DNA from: Streptomyces sp. NBC_00554
GTDB lineage: Bacteria; Actinomycetota; Actinomycetes; Streptomycetales; Streptomycetaceae
Length of the DNA stretch: 64,000 nt
NCBI RefSeq assembly: GCF_041431135.1
Contig: NZ_CP107799.1
Coordinates: forward strand, 4,774,001 to 4,838,000
Direction of reading: 5' to 3'
Position numbers and translations under genes: made by a program. Positions within the stretch are counted from its first letter, which is position 1. The number at the start of each line of letters is the position of its first letter. Positions 43,983-53,700 of the stretch are shown piece after piece. The notes under the pieces were generated by a model. It was given only the letters and a program-made list of their open reading frames with translations, ran no database searches and was not told the origin of the DNA.

Positions 43983-44603
43983 ATGCCCGACGCACCCACC
44001 ACCAAGGGCCGCGCCACACGAGCCCGCATCGTCGAAGGGGCGGCCGAGGTGCTGCGCGAGCAGGGCGTCGCCTTCACGACGCTCGATGACATCCGCGGCC
44101 GCACCGGCACGAGCAAGAGCCAGCTCTTCCACTACTTCCCCGACGGCAAGGACGAACTGCTGCTGGCGGTGGCCCAGTTCGAGGCGGACCGCGTCCTTAC
44201 GGACCAGCAGCCGCATCTGGGGCGGCTGGACTCGTGGGAGTCCTGGCAGCGGTGGCGGGATGTTGTGGTGGAGCGTTATGAACTCCAGGGCGACCAGTGC
44301 CCGTTGGGGTCACTGTTCCTGCAGGTGGGACGGTCCCGCCCGGGTGCCAGGGCGATCGTGGCGGAGCTGATGCGCCAATGGCAGGAGCAACTCGCCCGCG
44401 GTATGCGCGCCCTTCAGGCGAACGGGCTGGTGTCGCCGGTCCTTGATGTGGACCGGACGGCCGCCGCGCTGCTGGCGGGTGTCCAGGGAGGCGTGGCCAT
44501 CATGATGTCCACGGGCGACTCGACCCACCTCAGGGCGGCACTCGACACCGGCATCGAGCACCTCCGCGCGACGGCGGGTGAGCCGACGGCACGTAGGGCC
44601 TGA
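43983..44603 (+). CDS. TetR/AcrR-family regulator
   Basis: 206 residues from ATG 43983 (MPDAPTTKGRATRARI), chosen because GGGAGG stands five bases upstream; an ATG at 43944 lies inside the operator. The helix-turn-helix is at about 12-58 (VEGAAEVLREQGVAFTTLDDIRGRTGTSKSQLFHYFPDGKDELL). The C-terminal ligand domain ends in GVQGGVAIMMSTGDSTHLRAALD. It is the likely repressor of the divergent SDR gene. Confidence 0.9.
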   Translation: MPDAPTTKGRATRARIVEGAAEVLREQGVAFTTLDDIRGRTGTSKSQLFHYFPDGKDELLLAVAQFEADRVLTDQQPHLGRLDSWESWQRWRDVVVERYELQGDQCPLGSLFLQVGRSRPGARAIVAELMRQWQEQLARGMRALQANGLVSPVLDVDRTAAALLAGVQGGVAIMMSTGDSTHLRAALDTGIEHLRATAGEPTARRA

Positions 44604-44671
44604 CCGGCGGATCGTGCCGCGGACGCGGGGCTTTCGACGCCGATCTGCGGCGTTGGTTCCCTGCGACCTGA

Positions 44672-44896
44672 TCCACCAGGCAGGCCGACATCGCTCTGCT
44701 GTGCGCGACCGAGGACCTCCGCGACCTCGAGAGCAGCGACATCGCCCAGGAGTACCCGGTGGCCCTCCTGCTCGCCCGGCCGGCGGAATCGCGCGATCGC
44801 CGGATCGCGAAAGTCCTTGATCTCGCCCGCACCGTGACGTCGTCGGTACCCCGGCCGGCCACGGTCAGGGTCGCGATCACCCCCGCCGCCGGCTGA
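44672..44896 (+). pseudogene. Fragment of a LysR-type regulator (substrate-binding domain)
   Basis: An open stretch after a TGA reads STRQADIALLCATEDLRDLE, then SSDIAQEYPVALLLARPAES, similar to the LysR substrate-binding segment (…ADLALLxxPEDLxGL…LxxxPLVxxLPxxHPLA). It continues with coding-type composition to TGA 44894-44896. No start, no DNA-binding domain. Confidence 0.45.
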
Positions 44897-44923
44897 GTGA
44901 CGTCACGTGCCACAGTCCCTCTG

Positions 44924-45799
44924 TCATTCGCGGAACGGCAGATGACAGGCCGCACGCAGGGCATCCATCTTCTCTGCGTCGGTGGTCTCGGGCGCGGCCG
45001 TGTACGTGATGATCCTGAGGTCGGTGCCGGCAGGCATCAGGGCGTCGACGTCGAGGGCGATGTCACCCACCAGTGGATGCTCGATGGTCTTGCGGTCGCC
45101 GACATAGGGGCCGGCGGTGCCGTTGGACCAGAGACGGGCGAAGCGCGGGTCGCTTCGAAGCAGGCCCTCGACGAGTGAGGCAAGGCGTGCGTCATGGGGG
45201 TGGGCGGCCGCCGTCACACGCAGGTCGGCGACGAGGTCCTCCTCCTGCGCTTCGGTGCCCTTCCATGACCAGACGGGCCATGCCGCGACCGGGTCCCGGC
45301 CTCGGCTGTCGCTCGACTGGAACATCGCGGCGACGAGGTTGCGTTCGGCCCAGCCGTACGCGCGGGGATCGCCTACCACGGCCGTCCACATCTTGTTCCA
45401 GCCGATGATGGTCCAGTCGGCGGCGAAGACCGCGGCGGGAATGTCTCCCAGCTGGTGTACAAGTCGCTGCACACTCACGGGCATGTGTCTGGAGACGTTC
45501 CCGGCGGAGGGCGGCGCGAGGTGGGCGCAGCGGAACAGATGGTCGCGTTCGGACGGGTCGAGACGCAGTGCTCTGGCCAGGGCGGTGACCACTTGGGCCG
45601 AGGGGTTGCCGGCGCGGCCCTGTTCCAGCCGCACCACGTAGTCGACCGATATGCCTGCCAGACGGGCCAGTTCTACGCGGCGCAGTCCAGAAATGCGCCG
45701 CTCCCCGTCGGCCTCCAGCCCGCTGTCCTGCGGTGACATGCGCTCACGCCAGCCGCGCAGGGTCATGCCGAAGTGGTTCATCGCTGCCATGCGGGTCAT
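44924..45799 (-). CDS. XRE-family regulator with MmyB-like domain
   Basis: 291 residues from ATG 45799 (MTRMAAMNHFGMTLRGWRERM); ATG 45790 is also possible. The helix-turn-helix is SGLRRVELARLAGISVDYVVRLEQGRAGNPSAQVV (about 40-80). The MmyB-like domain has WTIIGWNKMWTAVVGDP, ERNLVAAMF and KTIEHPLVGDIALDVDAL. Same family and build as the regulator at 12130-12966. Its usual divergent dehydrogenase partner is not adjacent; the upstream side faces a serine/threonine kinase gene on the same strand. Confidence 0.88.
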   Translation of the reverse strand: MTRMAAMNHFGMTLRGWRERMSPQDSGLEADGERRISGLRRVELARLAGISVDYVVRLEQGRAGNPSAQVVTALARALRLDPSERDHLFRCAHLAPPSAGNVSRHMPVSVQRLVHQLGDIPAAVFAADWTIIGWNKMWTAVVGDPRAYGWAERNLVAAMFQSSDSRGRDPVAAWPVWSWKGTEAQEEDLVADLRVTAAAHPHDARLASLVEGLLRSDPRFARLWSNGTAGPYVGDRKTIEHPLVGDIALDVDALMPAGTDLRIITYTAAPETTDAEKMDALRAACHLPFRE

Positions 45800-45962
45800 C
45801 GTCGTCCAGGTGCCGCGGACGACACGAAGCTTCTGTTGCCGCCCAGCGGATTCGTTACACACTCACGCCGGGTTGGGTCACGGCGCGCGGCCTCTTCGAG
45901 TATCGCTGCGAACTCCCGGACAACATAAGGGACTTGAGGCCAGACCTACGGGGTGACGTGGG

Positions 45963-47837
45963 TCATCGGATCGTCCAGGTCTGGTTGTCCCAGTTGTTGC
46001 ATTCCCAGAGGACCACGACCGTTCCGCTCGTGCCCCCGAAAATGGTGACGCATTTCTGGGACTGATCACCCAGCAGTTCCGTTCCGGAGAAGTGGAATTG
46101 CTGACTGGCGCCGCCGCTGCACCCGGTCAGTTGGATCTCGGTCCGGTCATCGCTCGACCCTCCGGCCACGGTCATGCACTTCCCCGCCGACCGGAAGGTC
46201 CCATCCGATCCGATGAGCCACCGCTGCGCCGCGGAGCCGTCGCACGTGGCCTGGACCAGCTGTATCCCCTCGGTCCCGGCGCCGCGGCTCAGGCACTTCT
46301 CCGTGGCGGGGACCACCAGGGTTTGGCCGGCCGGGGCGTCCGATGAGTCGGATCCGCTGTTCGTGGCCGGGTTCTCGTCTCCGGGTTGCGTGTCGGGATT
46401 CCCTTGTCCGGCCTTGGGCGTCGACTCCTGCGAGGGGGTGTGCGCCGTCGGCGACTTGACGCTGGAACTCGTAGAGCTCGACGGTGAGGAGGAGGAGGCG
46501 GAAGAGGCCGTCGGCTTGTCCGCGGACCTCGAGGTCGTGGGGCCGCCGGCCGGGAGAGCGCCGGCCGACACTTTGGCGCCGCTGGTGTTCTTCTCCGTCG
46601 TCGTGTCGACCAGCAGGGCGGCGATCGTGCTCAGTGCCGCCGTGGCGACCACTGCTGCGAGCAGGACCAGTTTCTTCTTACGGCCCGTACGGCCCGTAAG
46701 GCCCGTTCGGTCCGTTCGGCCAGAGGGCCGCCGCGCCTCCGGGTCGGTCGTGTCAGGCTGCGGGCGTTCGGCTGCCGGGTCGGCGGCGGATGCCTCGCGT
46801 GTTCTGTGCCCCGGGTTCGGTTTCGGCTTCGAGTCCGGTTCCGGTTCCGGCTTCGGACTCGGTTCCGGCTTCGAGTCCGGTTCCGGCTTCGCACTTGATT
46901 CCGGCCTCGCACTCGATTCCGGCTTCGGCGCCGCAGCCGCAGCCGCAGCGTCGGCGACCCCCGTACGGGCGGCGGCGGGCGGAGCCGTGGAGTGGCCCAC
47001 TCGGCGTATTCGGCGCGGGTCGGCGCTCGCCTCTGCCCGCAAGAGGCGCTCGGCGTCCTCGGCCGACAGTCGCTCAGCCGGTTTGGCGATGAGCAGGCCC
47101 TGGATCAGCGGGGCGAGCGGCCCGGCGCCCCGGACCTCGGGGGCCGGCTCCATGGCGATGGCGAACATCGTCTCCGTCACCGTGTCCCGGAGGAACGGTG
47201 AGCGTCCGTCCACCGCCTGGAACAGCGTGGCGCCCAGCGCCCACAGGTCGGCCTCCGGGCCCGGTTTGGCGCCGACGAGACGCTCGGGGGCCATGAAGTC
47301 GACCGACCCCACCAGCTGGCCGGTGCGGGTGAGAGCCGAGGTCTCGGCGGCCTGGGCAATGCCGAAGTCGGTGAGGACCACCCGGCCGTCCGCGGCGAGC
47401 AGTACGTTCGCCGGCTTCACGTCCCGGTGCAGGATCCCGGCCCGGTGCGCCGCCCCTAACGCGGCGATCACGCCACGGCCGATCCTGGCGGCCTCTTCGG
47501 GCGGGACCGGGCCGTGCGCCTTGATCAGGTCGGCGAGGGTGGTGGACGGCACGTACTCCATGACGATGATGGGCAGGCCCTCGTCGTCCACCACATCGTG
47601 GACGACAACGACATTGGGGTGGCTGATCCGGGCGGCGCTGCGGGCCTCGCGGCGGGTGCGCTCGAAGAGGGTGTCGAGTTCGTCGCCGTCGAGGTGCGGC
47701 TGGGGATGGAGCTTCTTGACGGCGACCTCGCGGCCGAGGAGATCGTCGTGGGCGCGCCACACGGTGGCCATGCCGCCTCGGCCGATCCGGTCGAGGATGC
47801 GGTATCGGCCGGCGATCAGCCGTCCTTCGTCGGACAC
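45963..47837 (-). CDS. Membrane Ser/Thr protein kinase with extracellular ricin-type lectin domain
   Basis: 624 residues, GTG 47837 with AAAGGAA upstream. The kinase domain (10-275) has GRGGMATVW, EVAVKKL (Lys), HRDVKPANVLL, DFGIA and APERL. A low-complexity Pro/Glu/Lys/Ser linker (PEPDSKPEPSPKPEPEPDSK) follows. A membrane helix (KKLVLLAAVVATAALSTIAALLVD) lies near 395-420. An outer Ser/Thr-rich stalk leads to a C-terminal ricin B-type domain (about 495-624; KCLSRGAGTEGIQLVQATCDG, QRWLI, GKCMTVAGGS, QKCVTIFGG, QTWTIR). It is a Hanks-type receptor kinase probably sensing a cell-wall or environmental sugar. Confidence 0.92.
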   Translation of the reverse strand: MSDEGRLIAGRYRILDRIGRGGMATVWRAHDDLLGREVAVKKLHPQPHLDGDELDTLFERTRREARSAARISHPNVVVVHDVVDDEGLPIIVMEYVPSTTLADLIKAHGPVPPEEAARIGRGVIAALGAAHRAGILHRDVKPANVLLAADGRVVLTDFGIAQAAETSALTRTGQLVGSVDFMAPERLVGAKPGPEADLWALGATLFQAVDGRSPFLRDTVTETMFAIAMEPAPEVRGAGPLAPLIQGLLIAKPAERLSAEDAERLLRAEASADPRRIRRVGHSTAPPAAARTGVADAAAAAAAPKPESSARPESSAKPEPDSKPEPSPKPEPEPDSKPKPNPGHRTREASAADPAAERPQPDTTDPEARRPSGRTDRTGLTGRTGRKKKLVLLAAVVATAALSTIAALLVDTTTEKNTSGAKVSAGALPAGGPTTSRSADKPTASSASSSSPSSSTSSSVKSPTAHTPSQESTPKAGQGNPDTQPGDENPATNSGSDSSDAPAGQTLVVPATEKCLSRGAGTEGIQLVQATCDGSAAQRWLIGSDGTFRSAGKCMTVAGGSSDDRTEIQLTGCSGGASQQFHFSGTELLGDQSQKCVTIFGGTSGTVVVLWECNNWDNQTWTIR

Positions 47838-48435
47838 CGTGGGTTCCTTTCAGCTGCTTCAGGGACCGAACCGGCCGATGGCGCCACGGGGCTACTCCGG
47901 CCGGACACACGCCCAACAGCCCCTCGCTCAGGGCTTGTTGGGGATTGCCCTGTCAGTCGAAGGGGGCGATCATACTGGGAAGCGGCCCCTGTCCAAGGCG
48001 CGCCGGGCCCAAGTGCCGCGCGCAGGGCGACTCCAGGACTGTTGATCGGTTCCATGAGGAGCTGGGCCGCCATTGGAGGGGTCTGTGTTGGATCGGTCAG
48101 GCCCCGGATTCGGTTGGACAAGGGCTTCTGACTGTCTCCGGTTCGGGGTCTGCGGCGCTACGGGGCCCGGTCACAAGCAGGGCGGCGCCGCCATCTCACG
48201 TCATGAAGGTCCGACGGCCGCGGTCAGCGGACTCGCCGGATCCTTCGCGTGCCCGATCATCCTCCAAGGAACACGGCAGCCGCCAGCCTCGAGGGTAGGA
48301 ACAGCAGTACCACCCGCGGTCCCGGCCGCTGCGGGGCAGCCCGCCGACCACCCGGAGGGGCTCTCCACGCGTGCGAACCGACGGCGCGCCCAAGTCCACC
48401 GCAGTTGCTGGTGGGCTTGGGCGCGGTCCTTGCGG
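47838..48435. other. Intergenic region
   Basis: 598 bases between the kinase start and the end of the anti-sigma-like gene. No frame with a ribosome site and coding-type composition. I see nothing specific. Confidence 0.5.
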
Positions 48436-49068
48436 TCAGTTTCCGTATGCCTGGCGGAACTTGGCGATGGTTTCGGCCGAGGCCCAGTTCGCGCCGCACG
48501 ACGGGACGACGCCGTTCTCGGCGGCCACGATGTAGTGCTCACCGTCCGTGAACGTCAGCGTCTCCGGCTGGTCCGTGTTGCTGTCGAGTACGACCGTGTC
48601 CGCGTCACCGCCCTGCAGCCAGTGGTCGACACGGAAGGTGACCATGGAGCCCTTGATGGAAGTGACCGTTCCCTCGAAGAGGGTCGGGTACCTGCGCAGT
48701 TGGTCGGGGACGGGCTCCATGCACTTCTGGTTGGCGGAGCCGCTCTCGGCGGTCAGGGCCAGAGGGCCGGCCGAGATCGAGTGACCGTTGTCGTTGTCCG
48801 CCACGATTCCCCCGGCGATGCCGCCTCCGAGCATGAGCAGACCTGCGGCCGCCGCGAGTCCGAAGAGATTGCGTCGTCCCCGTCCTGCGGCCTTCGCAGG
48901 GCGGGTCGCGGTGCCGGCGGTGATCTCCGCAAGCTGGAGTGCGGTATCGGTGTCGGTGTCGGTGTTCAAGGTGGCCTCCACAAGACGGTTGGTGTCGGGC
49001 AGCGGAGCACTTGAGGTCAGTGCCGGATCCGCAGACCTCAGCCGGGCCAGCAGTTCGTCGTCGTTCAC
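48436..49068 (-). CDS. Membrane anti-sigma-like protein paired with ECF sigma factor
   Basis: 210 residues, ATG 49068 overlapping the sigma stop (ATGA). The cytoplasmic N-terminus (DDELLARLRSADPALTSSAPLPDTNRLVEATL) has the form of short anti-sigma heads. One membrane helix (NLFGLAAAAGLLMLGGGIAGGIVA) lies near 70-93. The outer domain has two cysteines (NQKCMEPVP, VVPSCGANW) and a beta-rich ligand-like part. Coupling to the sigma gene indicates that it controls it; it lacks the zinc HxxxCxxC motif of ZAS proteins. Confidence 0.75.
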   Translation of the reverse strand: MNDDELLARLRSADPALTSSAPLPDTNRLVEATLNTDTDTDTALQLAEITAGTATRPAKAAGRGRRNLFGLAAAAGLLMLGGGIAGGIVADNDNGHSISAGPLALTAESGSANQKCMEPVPDQLRRYPTLFEGTVTSIKGSMVTFRVDHWLQGGDADTVVLDSNTDQPETLTFTDGEHYIVAAENGVVPSCGANWASAETIAKFRQAYGN

Positions 49069-49673
49069 TGACTGCTCCTTCCTTCATCCCTCTTGTGTCC
49101 GGACCGTTCGGCATCCTTTCGCCCCAGTTGTGCGGCGAGTTTCCTCTTCGCTCGGTGGAGCCGGATGCTGACCGCGTTGGAGGTCAGCCCGGTGACTTCC
49201 GCGATCTGACGCGGCGCCAGTTCCTCCCACGCCCACAGCTGCACCACCTCGCGGTCCAGCGCCCCGAGGGCACCGAGCGCGGCATGCAGGTCGCTGTGAT
49301 CGCTGTGATCGGCAGCCCCTGTCGGAGGCCGCTGCTGTGTCCGTATCAGCCGCTCCACCAGACGCAGCCTGCGCCCGTCGGCACGGCGGGCATTCGCCAG
49401 GCACCCCCGCGCCACCCCGTAGCACCACGGCAGCACTTCGTCGGGACTGGGATCGGGATCGGGTTCGGTCACGGGATCGGGCGCGGAACCTGTTCCCGGC
49501 CCGGGGACATCGTCGATACGACGCCACAGCACCAGCATCGTCTCCGACAAGACGTCCTCGGCCAGGTCTGCGCCCGCCCGTCGCAGCAGGTACCGATGCA
49601 GCGGTTCCACCACCACCTGCGCCAGTCTCTCGAAACGCGCCTGCCGCTTCCGGCGCGTCTCCTCTTCCGTCAT
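49065..49673 (-). CDS. ECF-type RNA polymerase sigma factor
   Basis: 202 residues from ATG 49673 (MTEEETRRKRQARFERLAQVV). Region 2 covers about 10-90 (PLHRYLLRRAGADLAEDVLSETMLVLWRRIDDVP, PWCYGVARGCLANARR) and region 4 about 130-185 (LGALDREVVQLWAWEELAPRQIAEVTGLTSNAVSIRLHRAKRKL). A Pro/Asp-rich insert separates parts of region 2. Overlap with the anti-sigma-like gene makes a regulatory pair. The ribosome site is weak. Confidence 0.9.
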   Translation of the reverse strand: MTEEETRRKRQARFERLAQVVVEPLHRYLLRRAGADLAEDVLSETMLVLWRRIDDVPGPGTGSAPDPVTEPDPDPSPDEVLPWCYGVARGCLANARRADGRRLRLVERLIRTQQRPPTGAADHSDHSDLHAALGALGALDREVVQLWAWEELAPRQIAEVTGLTSNAVSIRLHRAKRKLAAQLGRKDAERSGHKRDEGRSSQ

Positions 49674-49917
49674 GGATTCCACAACCCGTCCTGTCCGGCA
49701 GCGGCCGGTTCCTTTCAACACCGCGCCGGTCGGACCAACACAACCGCGTGGCCGACGCCGTAGGAGTCCTCCCGCTGCTCGCCCGGTTGTCCGGGAACCA
49801 CTCCGGGATTGTCCTTGATCGGTAACGGACGCATCCATTGACCGCTGATCCTCGTCCTGCCAGTTGGTCGCGAGTTGACCATGACATCGGCGAGAACTGC
49901 GTGAAGGCGGGGCGGAC

Positions 49918-50691
49918 ATGGCGCGGCACAATGGCGGGCGCGGCTGGTACGGCAAGGTGCTCGGCACGGCGCTCGGGGTGACGTTGCTCGCCTGCGGTGC
50001 CTCGGTGTGGACCGCGCAGGCCGGTGCCGTGGGCGGCTCGTCCCCGAAGGTGAACGCGTCGGCCACGCCGGTCAGTGACGTCAAGAAGGTCGCGGTGACC
50101 ATCGCGCACGCCTCGGACAAGGGCGCGCGCGGCGTCAACATCACCATCGACGACGGCCCCGACCCCGCGTGGACCCCTCAAGTGCTCGACGTGCTCCGGG
50201 AGTACGGGGTGAAGGCCACGTTCTGCATGGTGGGGACGCAGGCGCAGGCCCACCCGGACCTCGTGAAGAAGGTGGTCGCGGCCGGGCACCGGCTGTGCGA
50301 CCACTCGGTGTCGCACGACACCACCATGGACAAGCAGTCCCAGGCCTACCAGTCGCAGCAGATCCTCGACGCCGAACGCATGATCACCGAGGCGTCCGGG
50401 GGCGTACGGCCGATGTACTACCGGGCGCCCGGCGGTGCCTTCACCCCGTACAGCCGCAACCTCGCCGCCTCCCACGGCATGCGCCCGCTGGGCTGGAACG
50501 TGGACACCAAGGACTTCGAGCGGCCGGGCACGGACGCCATCGTCGCCACCGTCGAGCGGGAGCTGCCCAACGGGCCGACGCTCCTCTTCCACGACGCGGG
50601 AGGCGACCGCTCCCAGACCGTCGAGGCCCTGCGCCGGATCCTCCCCGAACTCAAGGAGCAGGGCTACTCCTTCGGCTTCCCGGTGCGCTGA
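49918..50691 (+). CDS. Secreted polysaccharide deacetylase (NodB/CE4)
   Basis: 257 residues, ATG 49918. The signal peptide has hydrophobic VLGTALGVTLLACGASVW and AQAGA. The NodB domain has motif 1 ITIDDGPDPAW, motif 2 CDHSVSHD (zinc His pair HSVSH), motif 3 YYRAPGGAFTPY and motif 5 TLLFHDAGGDR. It removes acetyl groups from peptidoglycan or other N-acetylated polysaccharides outside the cell. It converges on the FG-GAP protein gene. Confidence 0.92.
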   Translation: MARHNGGRGWYGKVLGTALGVTLLACGASVWTAQAGAVGGSSPKVNASATPVSDVKKVAVTIAHASDKGARGVNITIDDGPDPAWTPQVLDVLREYGVKATFCMVGTQAQAHPDLVKKVVAAGHRLCDHSVSHDTTMDKQSQAYQSQQILDAERMITEASGGVRPMYYRAPGGAFTPYSRNLAASHGMRPLGWNVDTKDFERPGTDAIVATVERELPNGPTLLFHDAGGDRSQTVEALRRILPELKEQGYSFGFPVR

Positions 50692-50735
50692 GCCCCGGCT
50701 CTGCCGAGGCCCGCCACACCGGCGCCCGCCAGCCG

Positions 50736-53700
50736 TCAGAACACGCCCTTGTACGCCTGCCATCCCGAGGCGATCTTCGCGCGGGGCCCGAACGACCCCT
50801 TCCCGTTACCGCTGTTGCGCCACACGTTGCCGGAGGTGTCGCGGGAGATGATGTCCGCCTTGCCGTCGCCGGTGATGTCACCGACGCCGACGATGGCGTT
50901 GTAGGAACCTCCCCAGGCCGAGAACAGCTTCACGCGTGGTGCGAACGTCCCGTTGCCCTTGCCGTAGTACCGGTACAGGTTGTTCGCCTTGTCCTGGGCC
51001 AGCAGATCCCCGACGCCGTCGCCGTTGAGGTCGCCGACGCCCACGATCTTCTTGTACGTCTTCCAGTTGTCGTAGAGCTTCACGCGTGCCGAGAGCTTTC
51101 CGGAACTCGTCCCCTTGTAGAGGTAGACCGCTCCGGTGGAGGAGTTGCGGGCGATGAGGTCGGGGCGGCCGTCGCCGCTGACGTCCCCGGGCGAGGTCAG
51201 CACGTTGTACTGGTTCCAGCCCTTGCCGAGCGAGGTGTGCGGGGTGTTCGTGAGGAAGGCCTGCCCGTGCATGGTCCGGTACACCCGCAACTCACCGCTG
51301 CTGAACCGGACGAGGACGTCGTTGCGGCGGTCGCCGTTGAGGTCGCCGAAGGGGACGAGCGTCACGGTGGAGGGCCAGCCCGAGGCCGGCATGGCCCCGC
51401 CGAAGGCTCCCGTCCCGTTGCCCGGGCGGTAGCTGATGACGCCGGACGAGTTGAGGGTGAGGACGTCGCCGGTTCCGTCGGGCGCCCAGGTGCCGTTGTT
51501 GGTGAAGTCGCGGCGTACGGCGGCTCCGTTGGACACCTTCAGCGTCTGCGTCACCGTCAGCGACGGTCCTGAACCGTCGGCGGGCGGGGCCGTCAGCTTG
51601 AAGGTGTACGTGCCGTTGGGGACGAGCGCGCCTTTGGTGTCGCGCATGTCCCAGTTCGCCGGCACGCTGCCGCTCGCCTCTCCGCCGGAGAGCGTACGGA
51701 CCACGGAGCCGGTGACCTTGCTGGTCAGTGTGGCCGTCCAGGAGGCGGCGGGCTTGGAGAGCTGTCCGCGCCACTGCCACCACGGGCTGTCGGCCGAGTC
51801 GCTCCCCCACGCGTTGTCCCTCACCTCCGACTCGATGACCGCGAGCCGCTGGGTGGCCACCTCGCTGGGCACCAGGTGGATCCGCTTGTCCGCATCGACG
51901 TAGGCCGCGGGCCCGCCGAACTTGTCCACGGTCCAGGTCACCCCGCGCAGGCTGGAGGTGCCCGCCGCCAGGTCGCCGATCCTGCGGGTGGCCGCGGTGC
52001 CGTCGGCGAAGGCGGTGAGGAGGAGGGCTCCGGCCGCGGTGTCGTGCCGGAGGAGGTAACCGTCGCCGAGCAGGGCCTCGCCGGACGGGACGGGGATGTT
52101 CTTCTTCGCCGTACGGTCCCAGACGCCCGCGGTCGCGGCCGTGCCGCAGGACCAGTAGATCCAACGGCCCACCACCTGGAGCTCCTTGGGAACGCACGGG
52201 GCGCCGGTGGAGACGGTGTCGGTGGTCTTGCCGGTCTTCAGGTCCTTGGCGGTGACGACACCGGTGCCGGAACCCGGCGTCCACAGGCCGGTCCCCCAGA
52301 CGGAGGCGGCCGTGACGGAGCGGGTGACGATCGGCGAGGTGTAGGCACGGCCGAAGTCACCGACGTACTGCTTGGTGGGGGACGTGCCGTTGACGATCGC
52401 GTAGTGGCCGGTGACGTCGAGGACGGTCCCGGCGGCCGAGGGCACTGAGAAGCCCTGCCCGTGGTCGAGGGAATCGACGTACGAGTCGACGGTGGGGTCG
52501 GGCTCGGCGGTGAACGTCACCGCCCGTCCGTCGCCGGTGGCATAGGGACCCGCCCCGCGGCCGTCCCAGGCCTGCCAGGCCGGCGCACTCGGCGTTCCGT
52601 CGGCGGCGATCCGCCGGATGTAGTAGGCGCCCAGGAAGCTGCTGTTGGGCTCGTCGGTGGCCAGGGTGCCGTTCTGCAGCGACAGTTGGCTGATAGTCGC
52701 GGCCGCCGGTGGTACGGCGGTCAGTTCCGTCAGGGTCGGGGTGGCCGCCCCGGTGTCGGTGACCCGGCGTACCGCCCAGTGCCCGGAGTCGGCACCGCCG
52801 ACGGCCAGCAGACTGCCGTCCGGTGCCGTGCCGAGGGAACTGTTCGCGTGCGGAAGCAGGGTGAGCGGGTCCCCGCCCGTGAGGGCGACGGCCATCAGCG
52901 GCACGCCGGCTCTGTCGGCCGGCTTGCTCGGGCTCGACGGTACGGTGCGGGCCACCACCAGCCAGCGTCCGGCGATGCCCAAGGACGGGGGCCCCTCCGT
53001 CCCCGGCAGCGTCACCGTCGTCTCGGCGGCGGAGAGGTCGGCGCGGTCCAGGACGTGGGCCACCGGGTTGTTGTACCGGTACCAGACCAGCCGGTCCGCG
53101 CTCAGCGCGACGGAGGTCGGAGCGGCGGACACGGCGACGTCGCCGGTGACGCTCGCGGTGGCCAGGTCCACGAGCACCAGGTGCCGTTCCCCGCTCGCCA
53201 ACGCGTACCCGATGACGGCGGTGGTGCTGTCGCCGCCCACCACGCTGAAGTTGGTGGTGATTCCGGTCGGCCATCCGTCGACGAGGGTGCCGTCGGCGGG
53301 CGCGCCGTCGCCGTACAGCCACAGGACGCGGTTGCCGGCGGTATCCCGGGCCTGGGTCAGCACGTGGCTGCCGAAGGTGGCCGTGTACGAGCCGTGGGTG
53401 AGGGCTACGTCCGTGGTGGTACCGGCGGACAGGTCCCGCAGGACGACTTTCTGGGTCGGCGAGACGACATCGGCCACGACGTCGGACGACGACCCCAGGT
53501 ACGCGGGGAGTTCGGCCCGGGGCAAGTCGCCCAGCTCGGTCGTCGCACCGGTGTCGTACGACGTCCACAGATAGCCGGAACGCCCCTCCTGGACATGCAG
53601 ATAGCCACTGGGTCCTGCGGTGTGGATCTGGTCCTTCCGCGGTATGTAGCGGTCCGCCTGGAAGACCTTCTCCGTCGCGAGGGCGGTGCCCCCGACGCCT

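Noticed and set aside
46800..46930. Tandem DNA repeats in the kinase gene as a CRISPR-like array
   Set aside because: They encode the Pro/Glu/Lys/Ser linker of the kinase, are irregular and have no spacers. No CRISPR array is present in the window.
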